From: Marinovum sp034669705
GTDB taxonomy: Bacteria; Pseudomonadota; Alphaproteobacteria; Rhodobacterales; Rhodobacteraceae
DNA length: 64,000 bases
Assembly: GCF_034669705.1 (NCBI RefSeq)
Contig: NZ_JAXMOR010000001.1
Coordinates: 209,631 to 273,630, forward strand
Direction: 5' to 3'
This document shows positions 27,093-35,955 of this stretch, one piece after another. The notes below the pieces were generated by a model. It was not told the origin of the DNA. It saw only the letters and a list, made by a program, of their open reading frames with translations, and did not search any database. Position numbers and translations under genes: made by a program. The first letter of the stretch is position 1. Each line of letters starts with the position of its first letter.

Positions 27093-27770
27093 TTATTTCT
27101 TGTTGGCTTCCTGCCACTTACGCGGATCGTTGAGGAAAGCCTCGACTTCGGTCAGCGTCTCGGCCGCGAATTTGCCCTGCGCCTTCGCCTCGGCCAGCAC
27201 GTCCCACCAGGTGCAGAGGTGGTGCAGCGCGACGCCGTGATCGCCGAGCGTCTTCTCGGTCTCGGGGAAGATGTCGTAGTAGAATATCACCGCCGTATGG
27301 CCGCAGCTGGCGCCGGTCTCGCGGATCGCGTCGACGAAGGAGAGCTTGGAGCCGCCGTCGGTGGTCAGGTCCTCGACCAGAAGCACCCGCTCGCCCTCGG
27401 ACATCGCGCCTTCGATGCGGGCGTTCTTGCCATAGCCCTTGGGCTTCTTGCGCACATAGGTCATCGGCAGCGCCATGCGTTCGGCCATCAGCGCGGCAAA
27501 GGGGATGCCCGCGGTCTCGCCGCCGGCGATGTTGTCGAAGGCCTCGAAGCCGGCCTCGCGCATCACGGTGACGGCGAGGAAATCCATCAGCGTCGACCGG
27601 ATCCGCGGAAAGGAGATCAGCTTGCGGCAGTCGATATAGCTGGGCGACGGCAGACCGGAGGCCAGCGTGTAGGGCGTGTCGGTGTTGAAGTTCACCGCGC
27701 CGATCTCGAGCAGCATGCGGGCGGTGAGGCGGGCGATTTCTTCCTTGGCGGGGTAGGTCGAGGGGATCAT
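27093..27770 (-). CDS. pyrE: orotate phosphoribosyltransferase
   Basis: 225 residues. It couples orotate to PRPP to form OMP in pyrimidine synthesis. SGLPSPSYIDCRKLISFP near residue 38, the GGETAGIPFA block and the PRPP-binding VLLVEDLTTDGGSK (about 130) are typical. Start ATG at 27770 with AAAGGA upstream. It follows pyrC after a 79-base gap that carries one copy of the CTTCATCTTGCC-type repeat. Confidence 0.94.
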   Translation of the reverse strand: MIPSTYPAKEEIARLTARMLLEIGAVNFNTDTPYTLASGLPSPSYIDCRKLISFPRIRSTLMDFLAVTVMREAGFEAFDNIAGGETAGIPFAALMAERMALPMTYVRKKPKGYGKNARIEGAMSEGERVLLVEDLTTDGGSKLSFVDAIRETGASCGHTAVIFYYDIFPETEKTLGDHGVALHHLCTWWDVLAEAKAQGKFAAETLTEVEAFLNDPRKWQEANKK

Positions 27771-27804
27771 GACGGGGGTCCTTTTGGAGGCGGAGCGCCG
27801 AAAG

Positions 27805-27848
27805 AACTTTCATGCCTCCGGCGGGGAATATTTTTGGCCAGAAGAAGC
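27805..27848. repeat. CTTCATCTTGCC-family intergenic repeat
   Basis: The segment from CATGCCTCCGGCGGGG to GGCCAGAAGAAGC is a copy, in reverse orientation, of a family also found near 36887, 42447, 44700, 44745, 57911, 57972 and 63460. It fills most of the pyrC-pyrE gap. Confidence 0.65.
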
Positions 27849-27849
27849 C

Positions 27850-28887
27850 TCAGGTGACGGTCCAATGCACCGCGAAGCCCGGATCGAAAACGGTCACCGG
27901 GCCGTCTTCGGTGTCGATCTTCTCGGGGAAGGTGACGGCGTCGCCCCGGGTAAGGGTGATCGTGTCCTCGTTGACCGGCAGGCCGTAGAAGGCGGGGCCG
28001 TTGCGCGAGGCGAAAGCTTCGAGCCTGTCGAGGGCGTTCTCTTCCTCGAAGACATGGGCCAGCAGGGGCAGGGTGTTGGTGGCGGTGAAACAGCCGGCGC
28101 AGCCGCAGGCGCTTTCCTTGTTGGGATCGGTGTGCGGCGCGCTGTCGGTGCCGAGGAAGAAGCGTTGGTCTCCGCTGGTGGCGGCGGCGCGCAGGGCCAG
28201 CCGGTGCTCCTCGCGTTTGGCCACCGGCAGGCAGTAGTAATGCGGCTTGATGCCTCCGACGAGGATGTGGTTGCGGTTGATGATCAGGTGATGGGTTGTG
28301 ATCGTCGCGCCGAGGCCCGCGTCGCTGGATTTCACGTAGTCGACGCCGTTGCGGGTGGTGATGTGCTCCATCACCACCTTCAGGCCCGGGGTGGCGCGAC
28401 GGATCGGGTCGAGCACCCGGTCGATGAACACCGCCTCGCGGTCGAAGATGTCGATCTCGGGGTCGACCACCTCGCCATGCACGCAGAGCGGGCAGCCGAT
28501 CTCGGCCATCTTCTCCAGCACCGGACGGACCTTGTCGAAATCGGCGACGCCGCTGGCGGAATTGGTGGTGGCGCCGGCAGGGTAGAGTTTGACCGCGGTG
28601 ATCAGGCCGCTTGCGTGCGCGGCGGCGAGATCGTCCGGATCGGTGTCCTCGGTGAGGTAGAGCGTCATCAGCGGCGTGAAATCGGCGCCCGCTGGCAGCG
28701 CGGCGCGGATGCGGTCGCGGTAGGCCGTGGCATCGGCCCCGGTCACCACCGGCGGCACCAGGTTGGGCATGATGATCGCGCGGGCGAAGTGGCGCGTGGT
28801 TTCGGGCAGCACGGCGCGCAGCATGGCGCCATCGCGCAGATGCAGGTGCCAGTCGTCGGGGCGGCGGAGGGTCAGGCTCTGGGTCAT
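27850..28887 (-). CDS. pyrC: dihydroorotase
   Basis: 345 residues, class II dihydroorotase size. It cyclises carbamoyl aspartate to dihydroorotate. The metal-binding HLHLRDG (about 14-20), the carboxylated Lys in VKLYPAGATTNS, HGE, and GTDSAPH near 250 are all visible. Start ATG at 28887. It is the first of the pyrC-pyrE pair. Confidence 0.95.
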   Translation of the reverse strand: MTQSLTLRRPDDWHLHLRDGAMLRAVLPETTRHFARAIIMPNLVPPVVTGADATAYRDRIRAALPAGADFTPLMTLYLTEDTDPDDLAAAHASGLITAVKLYPAGATTNSASGVADFDKVRPVLEKMAEIGCPLCVHGEVVDPEIDIFDREAVFIDRVLDPIRRATPGLKVVMEHITTRNGVDYVKSSDAGLGATITTHHLIINRNHILVGGIKPHYYCLPVAKREEHRLALRAAATSGDQRFFLGTDSAPHTDPNKESACGCAGCFTATNTLPLLAHVFEEENALDRLEAFASRNGPAFYGLPVNEDTITLTRGDAVTFPEKIDTEDGPVTVFDPGFAVHWTVT

Positions 28888-28929
28888 GCGCCAGCAGTTA
28901 CACCAGCCGCGGGAAGGGTGCCAGAGGGC

Positions 28930-29865
28930 TTAGCCGGCCTTCTGCTTGCGGGCCTCAATCTCGTCGAGCCGGCGCTGGAACTTGGGCGCGTTCTGACGCG
29001 AGACCACGAAACGGCAGAGCCGTTCGGCCAGGGCGGTGCGCTTGTCGCGGTCGAGCGCGCCGAGCAGGTTGCGCAGATAGGCCGGGTGGCTGCGCCGCGC
29101 CCGCATCAGCCGGTAGAAGCTGTGGCGGTCGAGCTTGCCGGTGCCGGCCTTGGCGAGGATGCGATAGAGCACCGCCATCTCCAGAAGCTCGCTCTGGATG
29201 GTGTCGCCGAGCCCCGGCACCGGTAGCAGCGTGGTCTGCGGGCCATGGAACAGTGCGGCATGCATGGCGTCGAGCTGTTCGCGCGGGTCGTAGATCACAT
29301 GCAGCTGGTCGGCGGCCTGCGCCATGTCGGGGGCATAGCCGTAGCGCGACGTGAAATCCATCGCCCGCAGGTCGTTGAACCGGTCGTCCCAGCCGGCGAG
29401 CCGCGGATTGAGCGTCGCCTGCGGCTGCACCGCCACCACGGTGGCGCCCGGGCAGGCCACCGAGAAGGCCGTGGCCGCATAGCCGCAGGGGCCGGCGCCG
29501 TAGAAGATCACCCGGTCGAATTCGTCGAAGAACCCGTCGTCGGTGAGCTCGTCGAAGAATTCATAGACCTCTTCGGTGCGGAACCATGTCTCGCCGTCGC
29601 AGACCACGCCAAGATGCGACCAGCCCATGGCACGCACCAGGTCAAAGCCCAGCGGATGGCCGGTTTCCGACAGCGCCTGGATGCCCTGGAAGCTTTCGAA
29701 GGTGACCAGCAGCGTGTCGCCCTCCTCGATGAAGGCGGCGGCGTGCTTGGGGCCGAGCGGAGCGTAGAAGCCCTCTTCCTCGGCAATCGCCTTGAGCGCG
29801 CCGAACCACTGCGCCTTGGGCAGAGAGGTCATCGGGGCATCGAATGTGTTCGGCGTGTCCTGCAT
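28930..29865 (-). CDS. conserved hypothetical protein, alpha/beta-hydrolase-like fold
   Basis: 311 residues, soluble. The central segment DRVIFYGAGPCGYAATAFSVACP followed by VVAVQPQATL looks like the strand-elbow-helix of alpha/beta-hydrolase-like proteins, in which YGSSMGG is usual; here the nucleophile position is Gly, so it may be inactive or have another role. The start at 29865 (MQDTPNTFDA) has GAGGAA upstream. Relatives in roseobacters have been labelled PAPS reductase, but no PAPS motif is present and I do not support that name. It is 42 bases upstream of pyrC. Confidence 0.65.
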   Translation of the reverse strand: MQDTPNTFDAPMTSLPKAQWFGALKAIAEEEGFYAPLGPKHAAAFIEEGDTLLVTFESFQGIQALSETGHPLGFDLVRAMGWSHLGVVCDGETWFRTEEVYEFFDELTDDGFFDEFDRVIFYGAGPCGYAATAFSVACPGATVVAVQPQATLNPRLAGWDDRFNDLRAMDFTSRYGYAPDMAQAADQLHVIYDPREQLDAMHAALFHGPQTTLLPVPGLGDTIQSELLEMAVLYRILAKAGTGKLDRHSFYRLMRARRSHPAYLRNLLGALDRDKRTALAERLCRFVVSRQNAPKFQRRLDEIEARKQKAG

Positions 29866-29986
29866 CGTCAATTCCTCGAAGCGCACGCGGCTCTTGCGCG
29901 TTTGCAACAGGGATATCGAACAATTTAGGCGAAAATTGGAAGGATTGACCGTCGATCAAGGCGAATTCCTGACGACGTCCGCCCGG

Positions 29987-31027
29987 TCAGGGGCTTGCGG
30001 GCCGGGCCTTGCGGGCGTGGCGGTGCAGCCGCAGCGCCACCTCTGGCGGCAGCGGCTGTGACGGCGGGGTCATCAGCAGACGGCCAAAGAGCGCGCGTGC
30101 AGGCTCGTCCTGCATCAGCGCGGCAAAGCGCGCATGGCGCCAGGCCACGGCCTCCGCGTGCAGCCGGGACAGCTCGGCGTCGGCGGCGAGGCGGGCGCGT
30201 TCCTTGTCCACTTCGGGCGCCAGCCGCAGCAGGGTGCGGTCCTCGTCGGTGTTGAAATTGCGCTCGGTCCAGTAGTCGAGACCCAGCCGATGGTCGGAAT
30301 GCACCGCGCGGCCGCGGGCAGATTTCAGCACGAAGCTCTCCATCGCCCCCAGCGCGTAGTGGTTGAGCTGGGCCAGCCGGATGTGGCGCTGGCCCGGCGG
30401 CGAGAACACCCGCCGGTCATGCGCCTGAAGATCGGGCGCACGGCCCTCGCAATCGCGCCAGTGAACCGCATGGCCCTCGCGCAGCCCGCGCGGCCGGTGC
30501 ACCCCAAGCTGCCGGAAACTGCCGTCGTTGCGGTAGAGCGTCTTGAACATCTGCGCCCGCCACGGCCAGTGCATCACCTCCGGCGCGGCGCGGGTGAAGA
30601 CCCGGCTCACCGGCGCGTCGCGATAGGCCACCTCGCCGCCGTTGCCAAACAGCCGCCAGGTCAGGGTGATGGCCGTGGCCTCTGGCAGGACGGCGATCAG
30701 GTCGGGCAGGCGATGCCCGCCGACGTGGATGTTGACATATTCGTCGATGTCCAGCGCCATCAGCCAATCGGCCTGACGCACCGGCTTGACCTTGCCGGCC
30801 AGTTTCAGCGCGGTGAACTGGATGCCGGACCTGTCGTAGGGCCCCTCGTTGCGGATATGGGTGACCCCGCCCAGCGCGGCCAGCCGGTCGGCGATCAGGT
30901 CGGTGCCGTCGGAGCAGTCATTGGTGCAGATCACCACATGCGAAAACCCCACCGCGCGGTGATGCGCCAGCCAGTCGAGCAGAAAGGCGGCCTCGTTGCG
31001 CAGGCAGAGGACGGCGGTGGCCTGCAT
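29987..31027 (-). CDS. GT92-like glycosyltransferase (family 2 fold)
   Basis: 346 residues. It opens with the strand TAVLCLRNEAAFLLDWLAHH, then CTNDCSDGTD, the metal-binding-type DIDEYVNIHVG near 104, and LNHYALGAMESFVLKSARG near 225. These four blocks recur in the genes at 31732 and 34694, so all three are paralogues. No signal peptide; it should act on the cytoplasmic face with a nucleotide sugar. Last gene of a five-gene minus-strand operon, 4 bases after the FkbM gene. The acceptor is unknown, most likely a surface polysaccharide or glycolipid. Confidence 0.85.
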   Translation of the reverse strand: MQATAVLCLRNEAAFLLDWLAHHRAVGFSHVVICTNDCSDGTDLIADRLAALGGVTHIRNEGPYDRSGIQFTALKLAGKVKPVRQADWLMALDIDEYVNIHVGGHRLPDLIAVLPEATAITLTWRLFGNGGEVAYRDAPVSRVFTRAAPEVMHWPWRAQMFKTLYRNDGSFRQLGVHRPRGLREGHAVHWRDCEGRAPDLQAHDRRVFSPPGQRHIRLAQLNHYALGAMESFVLKSARGRAVHSDHRLGLDYWTERNFNTDEDRTLLRLAPEVDKERARLAADAELSRLHAEAVAWRHARFAALMQDEPARALFGRLLMTPPSQPLPPEVALRLHRHARKARPASP

Positions 31028-31031
31028 CAGC

Positions 31032-31730
31032 TCACCACGGCTTGCGGAAGGTCACGACCTTGCCTTCGGAAGCGCGGGGGAAATAGGTCAGCCCGGCGCG
31101 CTGCATGGCGTCGAACACCGCCTGAACGCCCGGTTGCCCGATCCATTGCGGGTGCAGTTCGATCACCGCCACGCGCAGGCAGGACCAGTCAGCAGCGGGC
31201 AGCAGATCGGCCTCGCCGCCCTCGATATCGCAGATCAGGACGTCAGGCTTCACCTCCTCCAGCACCGCTTCGACGGCGTGACAGTCGACATCGACGGTCT
31301 GCAGGACGCCGTCGGGATTGACGGAGCCGTCGAGCGATGACGACAGGATGTTGCGGCGTACGTAGAAGGGCACCGGATCGGAAGGCAGAGGCGTCAGCAG
31401 GGCGTTGCGCAGGTCGATATGTTCGGCGCCGTTTGCCTCGTGCATGCGGCGGATGTGGGGGATGAGGGCAGGGTTGGCCTCATAGGTGACCAGCTGGGTG
31501 ACCTTTCGCGCGACAGCCATCAGGGTCGAGACATAGCCGATGCCGCCGCCGAGCTCGAGCACACGGTCGCCTTCGTTGACCACGCGCAGCACCGCCTCGC
31601 ATTCCTTGCGTTCGAAGGTCTCGGCCCGGAGGGCGGCACGTATGCGGCCCGTGGTAATGCCGACGGCCCGCGGCACCCGCATCCCGCGCGAGCGGATGTA
31701 GCCTCGGGCCGGCGGGGGATCGACGGGCAT
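31032..31730 (-). CDS. FkbM-family methyltransferase
   Basis: 233 residues. SAM-binding motif VLELGGGIGYVSTLMA near residue 60 and the FkbM block VKPDVLICDIEGGEADLL near 170. FkbM-type enzymes O-methylate sugars or other small hydroxyl groups. I choose the ATG at 31730 (MPVDPPPARG), one base past the stop of the upstream gene; an in-frame upstream codon at 31760 would overlap that gene by 29 bases. Part of the glycosyltransferase/sulfotransferase operon. Confidence 0.82.
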   Translation of the reverse strand: MPVDPPPARGYIRSRGMRVPRAVGITTGRIRAALRAETFERKECEAVLRVVNEGDRVLELGGGIGYVSTLMAVARKVTQLVTYEANPALIPHIRRMHEANGAEHIDLRNALLTPLPSDPVPFYVRRNILSSSLDGSVNPDGVLQTVDVDCHAVEAVLEEVKPDVLICDIEGGEADLLPAADWSCLRVAVIELHPQWIGQPGVQAVFDAMQRAGLTYFPRASEGKVVTFRKPW

Positions 31731-31731
31731 C

Positions 31732-34056
31732 TCAGGTCTCCATGTCGAGCGCCAGCGCATAGGCGGCGCGCTCGGTGCCGGTCAGGCGCAGGGTCATGGC
31801 CTGCTCATAGAGCTCTGCGAATTCGGGGATGTTCCGCAGCTCCTGCGCCTTGGCGCGGTGCCAGTTGCGCCCGCGCGCGTGACAGGCCGCCAGTTCAGGG
31901 TCGGCCAGCAGCCGGTCAAACTCGGCCCGCACCCGCGGCACATTGCGCTTGATGGTGATGTCGCGGTGGTCGTTCCAGTCCATCCGGATCCAGTAGTTGA
32001 GCCCGATCGACCGGTCGACATGCAGGGCGCGGCCGCGCTGCCGCTTGATCAGGAAGCTTTCGGCCGAGCGCAGGGCGTAATGGTTGAGCTGCAGGAGGTC
32101 ATAGCCGATCGAGCGTTTGGAATTGCGCCAGCCGTTGACCTTGACCTCGTCGCCCATCGGCTGGCCCGAGCCATTGACCCAGTGCACCCGGGTCTCCATG
32201 CCCGGCACCAGCTTGTTGGGCCGGTGGCACGACAGCTTGGTATAGGCGCCGATATTGCGCACCATGGTCTTGAAGCCCCATGCGGTGTGCGGCTTGGGAC
32301 AGAACTTCGGCGCGCAGGCGTCGAACTGCTCGATCACAAAGCTGTCGTCGAGCCGGGTGACGCCATTGTGGCCAAAGAGCCGCCAGGTCATCGCGACATT
32401 GGTGGCCTCGGGCACCCGGTCGCGGAAATCGTCGAGCGTGCCGTTGCCGCAGCGGATGTTGATGAACTCGTCGACGTCGATATGGATGATCCAGTCCGAG
32501 TTGACGATCACCGGTTCCTTGAGCGACCGGTTGAGGGCATATTGCTGCGGCGACTTGCCCGACCAGTCGTCGTTGTTGCGGTGTTCGATCACCCCCAGCG
32601 CCTGCAGGCGGGCGAGAATCTCGTCGGTGCCGTCCTCGCAGCCATTGGTGTAGATCAGGAAACTGTCGACGCCGATGGCGCGGTGATAGGCGATCCACTC
32701 GAGGATATAGGGCGCCTCGTTCTTCATGCAGCCGACGATGACGGTGCCGCTGGAACCCGGCGGCAGGGGCCGGCGCGGGGCCGGGGCAAAGGCTGCGGCC
32801 AGCTCTTCCTCGTTGACCAGCCCCAGACGGTTGTGCGGCGCAAACGGCCCGCCGCGCAACTGGGCGAATTTCTCCTTGGCGAGATCCGGCAGCACGGCCT
32901 CGGCCTGTTTCGTCAGCCCCGCGACCTCGCCCTTCTGGGCTTTCTCGGCGGCGCGCAGCTCGCGGGTGGATTTCTCGATCCGGGGCAGGGCGGCGGCCAG
33001 GTATTGCGAGGCGCGAAAGCCCTCCGTCGTCTCGGCCTCCTGCCAGCGCGGCAGCGGCGGATCGGCGGCCAGCACCGGGGCCAGCGCCGGGGTCTCCTGC
33101 GCCAGCGTCGCCAGGGTGCCGGCGAACCGCTCGGCGATCGGGGCCAGCGTGCCGGGCTGCATCGTCGGGCCAGGGGTCCGCAGCTCGCCCAGCAGCCGCT
33201 TCCAGACCTGCCGCGAGACCGCGTGATCGCCCCGCGCCAGCAGCCGGGTCAGCATGTCGTTGAACTGCCGCGCCCGCGCGATCCACTCGGCCGAGGGCAT
33301 GGCCGGCGGGCGGATCTCCTCATGCTTGCCGATCTGCGGGTCGAGGTCAAAGCTGGCGCGCAGTTCCTCGGTCACCTCCGCACGGCAGAGCGCGTCCACA
33401 TCCAGCGGCCGGAAGCCAAAGCAGCCGGCGCCGAACACCCCCTGCCAATGCCGCCGCAGCCCGGCGTAATCAAGCCAGGCCGGTGCCATCTGCACCTCCG
33501 GATAAAGGCCGCGATCCGGCCGCGCCTCGGGCCGGTCCGCCAGGCAGGCCGCCCACCAGTCGGCGCGCCCGGCCAGCCGCAGTTCGAGGTCGAGCGGCCG
33601 CATTCGCCCGTCCAGCACCTGCACGATATAGTGCCGCAGCAGCATCCGTGCCGGTCCGTCCACATGGGCGATCACCTCGATCCGGGTGGAGATCGGCGCC
33701 AGGAGCGCCTTCAGCCGCTCAAGCTCCGACCGCGCCAGCAGGGTGGTGCCGAACTGGTGCGCCGAGAGGATCAGGTGGTCGGCGCCGCTGGTCTCGACCT
33801 CGCGGGCCAGCGCCTCGGTGACATCGGCGCGCAGCTGCGCCTGCCGCTCTGGCGCGGCAAAGCCGCGGTTGTGGCGCAGGGTATCGACCGCGCCGGGATC
33901 GGTCACCGCCATGAACAGCCGGGTGTGGTTCTGCGCCCCGGGGCTGCGGGCAAAGAGCACGCCGCTGCGCAAAAGCTGCCGTCGCTTGGCCGCCAGCACC
34001 TGCTGCAGCCGGGTCGTGGCCCAGAGGTCCGGCCCGATATGGAGGCTGATCTTCAT
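31732..34056 (-). CDS. sulfotransferase-like domain fused to GT92-like glycosyltransferase
   Basis: 774 residues, about twice its paralogues. The N-terminal 240 residues open with LHIGPDLWATTRLQQVL, the layout of a sulfotransferase 5'-phosphosulfate loop (LHIGxxKTGTTxLQ), but with the Lys and Gly replaced, so PAPS binding is doubtful. A helical linker of about 200 residues follows. The C-terminal 340 residues carry the glycosyltransferase blocks GCMKNEAPYILEWIAYH, TNGCEDGTD, IDVDEFINI and LNHYALRSAESFLIKRQRG. The gene overlaps the sulfotransferase gene upstream by 4 bases. The domain combination suggests coupled recognition of a sulfated glycan, an inference only. Confidence 0.8.
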   Translation of the reverse strand: MKISLHIGPDLWATTRLQQVLAAKRRQLLRSGVLFARSPGAQNHTRLFMAVTDPGAVDTLRHNRGFAAPERQAQLRADVTEALAREVETSGADHLILSAHQFGTTLLARSELERLKALLAPISTRIEVIAHVDGPARMLLRHYIVQVLDGRMRPLDLELRLAGRADWWAACLADRPEARPDRGLYPEVQMAPAWLDYAGLRRHWQGVFGAGCFGFRPLDVDALCRAEVTEELRASFDLDPQIGKHEEIRPPAMPSAEWIARARQFNDMLTRLLARGDHAVSRQVWKRLLGELRTPGPTMQPGTLAPIAERFAGTLATLAQETPALAPVLAADPPLPRWQEAETTEGFRASQYLAAALPRIEKSTRELRAAEKAQKGEVAGLTKQAEAVLPDLAKEKFAQLRGGPFAPHNRLGLVNEEELAAAFAPAPRRPLPPGSSGTVIVGCMKNEAPYILEWIAYHRAIGVDSFLIYTNGCEDGTDEILARLQALGVIEHRNNDDWSGKSPQQYALNRSLKEPVIVNSDWIIHIDVDEFINIRCGNGTLDDFRDRVPEATNVAMTWRLFGHNGVTRLDDSFVIEQFDACAPKFCPKPHTAWGFKTMVRNIGAYTKLSCHRPNKLVPGMETRVHWVNGSGQPMGDEVKVNGWRNSKRSIGYDLLQLNHYALRSAESFLIKRQRGRALHVDRSIGLNYWIRMDWNDHRDITIKRNVPRVRAEFDRLLADPELAACHARGRNWHRAKAQELRNIPEFAELYEQAMTLRLTGTERAAYALALDMET

Positions 34057-34697
34057 GCCCTGTCCTCACCTTCGGCGACGTTCACCGGGTTGACGTTGCT
34101 CTTGCCCCACCAGGGCATCTCGCGCCCCAGAAAGCCGCCGATCCGCATTGGCGCGTCCGCGGCCGAGACGTCGATCCGCAGGTAATCCCCGGCGCCGGCA
34201 AAAAACCCGTCGAGCGCGGCGTAATGCCCGGCAATCCAGGTCTCACGCTCGCGCGTCGTCACCCCGTAGCCGGCCGGCAGCCCGGGGATATCCGCCGCCG
34301 GCAGACGCTCTGTCCCGAGGTTCGACCAGCGCAGCATCGAATCCGAGATCGCCTCTGGCGGCCGCCAGGTGGCCAGGAAGCGCGCCCCGGGATGCAGCGC
34401 GCGGATCGCGGCCAGCAGACCGAAGTCGAACTGCGGCCAGATCGAGCGCGGCGGGCGCAGGGCGTTGATCTCGGCAAAGCCGTCGAAATCCTCCAGCCCG
34501 TGCAGCGGATCGCCGCGCAGGAAATAGCCGTCATACATCACCTCGCCGACAAAGCGCCCGTGCAGCGCGCGGTCGCCGGTCTGCACCTTCTTGATCCGGT
34601 GGTCGGCCACATGCAGGCCGGATTTGCGCAGCGCGCGGGCCAGCGTGGTGGTGCCCGATTTCGGCAGCCCGAGGTTGATCACCCGCAACCGGCTCAT
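34053..34697 (-). CDS. sulfotransferase family protein
   Basis: 214 residues. It has an intact phosphosulfate-binding loop NLGLPKSGTTTLARALRKSG near the N-terminus, and ATWRPPEAISDSMLRW resembles the 3'-phosphate-binding motif. It should move sulfate from PAPS to a hydroxyl of a glycan or lipid. It overlaps both neighbours by 4 bases (34053-34056 and 34694-34697), which ties it firmly to the glycosyltransferase genes. Confidence 0.82.
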   Translation of the reverse strand: MSRLRVINLGLPKSGTTTLARALRKSGLHVADHRIKKVQTGDRALHGRFVGEVMYDGYFLRGDPLHGLEDFDGFAEINALRPPRSIWPQFDFGLLAAIRALHPGARFLATWRPPEAISDSMLRWSNLGTERLPAADIPGLPAGYGVTTRERETWIAGHYAALDGFFAGAGDYLRIDVSAADAPMRIGGFLGREMPWWGKSNVNPVNVAEGEDRA

Positions 34698-35734
34698 GGC
34701 AGCGCCAGCACCGGCCGGGTCCCGATCCGCGTCAGGAGATCCTGCTCGACGGGCGGCAGGGTCGGTGCGGCGCGCAGCTGCGCCCGCATCTCGCGGTAGC
34801 TCTCCTGCTGCAACAGCGCATCGCGCCGCGCCCGGTGCTGCGCCACGCAGTCCTCGTGCAGCGCCGCCACCCCCGGCAGCGCTTTCAGCGCGGCAACCCC
34901 GGCCTCGAGCTGCGGCAGCATCCGCAGGATCGAGCGATCCTCGCAGGCATCGTCATTGCGTTCGCGCCAATAGGTGTCGTCGAAGTCGCGGTTCTCGCGG
35001 TTGACGTCGCCGCGGTCGTTCTTCACCAGATAACTGTCGAGCGAGCGCAGCGCGTAATGGTTCAACGTCGCAAACCGGCGCGCGCCGGCGGCCGGGAACT
35101 TGCGCAGCCGCCGCTTGTTGGCCGCCAGCAGGAAGGGCTCTGGCACCGCCCGCCCGGCGCCATCGGTCCACCGGGGCGCGGGGGCCTTGCCGGGCCGGTG
35201 AAACGGCCGGTGCGCGCCGTAGTAGTGCAGCGGGAAATCCTTGCGCACCAGGGTCTTGACCTCGATCGCGCTCTCGGCGCACCAGAGGTCGGGATTGTGG
35301 CATCGGGTGAATTGGGCAATCACCGGCCGGTCCTCGAAAGGCTCGACCCCGCCATTGGCAAAGAACCGGAAGGTCACCGAGATCGCCTGCGGATCGCCGC
35401 AGGCCTCGATCAGCGCGGCAATGGAATGATCGCCGACGTGGATGTTGAGGAACTCGTCGACATCCGCCACCCACAGCCAGTCGGCGGCTTGCACGACGGC
35501 CTGCTGCCGCGCGTCTTTCAGCGCCTCCATCTGGTAGTTGCGCCCCTGCGCGGGGTTGGCCAGATGCGTTACCACATCCAGCGCCGCCAGCCGGTCCAGC
35601 AGCCGGTCGGTGCCGTCAGAGCAATCGTTGGAATAGAACAGGTGGTCGGTCACCCCGATCACCCGGTTGTAGGCGATCCATTCCAGCAGGAACGGGCCCT
35701 CGTTCTTGACACATGTCACCGCCGTTATGCGCAT
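34694..35734 (-). CDS. GT92-like glycosyltransferase
   Basis: 346 residues, the same length as the paralogue at 29987. Blocks: ITAVTCVKNEGPFLLEWIAYN, YSNDCSDGTD, VADVDEFLNIHVG, LNHYALRSLDSYLVKNDRG. Start at 35734 (MRITAVTCVKNE); the frame extends upstream to 36007 but that part lies in the divergent promoter region and over coxD, so it is not used. It is the first gene of the operon, divergent from coxD with 221 bases between. Confidence 0.86.
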   Translation of the reverse strand: MRITAVTCVKNEGPFLLEWIAYNRVIGVTDHLFYSNDCSDGTDRLLDRLAALDVVTHLANPAQGRNYQMEALKDARQQAVVQAADWLWVADVDEFLNIHVGDHSIAALIEACGDPQAISVTFRFFANGGVEPFEDRPVIAQFTRCHNPDLWCAESAIEVKTLVRKDFPLHYYGAHRPFHRPGKAPAPRWTDGAGRAVPEPFLLAANKRRLRKFPAAGARRFATLNHYALRSLDSYLVKNDRGDVNRENRDFDDTYWRERNDDACEDRSILRMLPQLEAGVAALKALPGVAALHEDCVAQHRARRDALLQQESYREMRAQLRAAPTLPPVEQDLLTRIGTRPVLALP

Positions 35735-35902
35735 CGTGCCGCATCCCGACGCCCGTGGTTGACGCTCTGCATGGCCGCCCCTGATCGCGATTGGCCGCGA
35801 TACTGCCGTCTCTTGGTTATCTTTTGGCAAAGAATCGCATGTTGCAGGCTCTGCGTCAATCGCGCCGCCACCCGGTCGCGGCCGGCCGCGACTTTTGTCG
35901 CC

Positions 35903-35930
35903 TTGACCCGACGGGCGGTGCGTGTAGCCC
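35903..35930 (+). promoter_or_regulatory. weak promoter candidate for coxDE
   Basis: -35 TTGACC (35903-35908), 16-base spacer, -10-like TAGCCC (35925-35930), 26 bases before the coxD start. The -35 fits well, the -10 poorly. The rest of 35735-35955 shows no clear site for the divergent operon. Confidence 0.3.
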
Positions 35931-35955
35931 TTGCAGCACAAGGGAGAGGGCCAGA

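Noticed and set aside
31858..34185. 775-codon plus-strand open frame opposite the fused glycosyltransferase
   Set aside because: Arg/His/Gln-rich antisense product; the minus-strand protein has conserved blocks shared with two paralogues.
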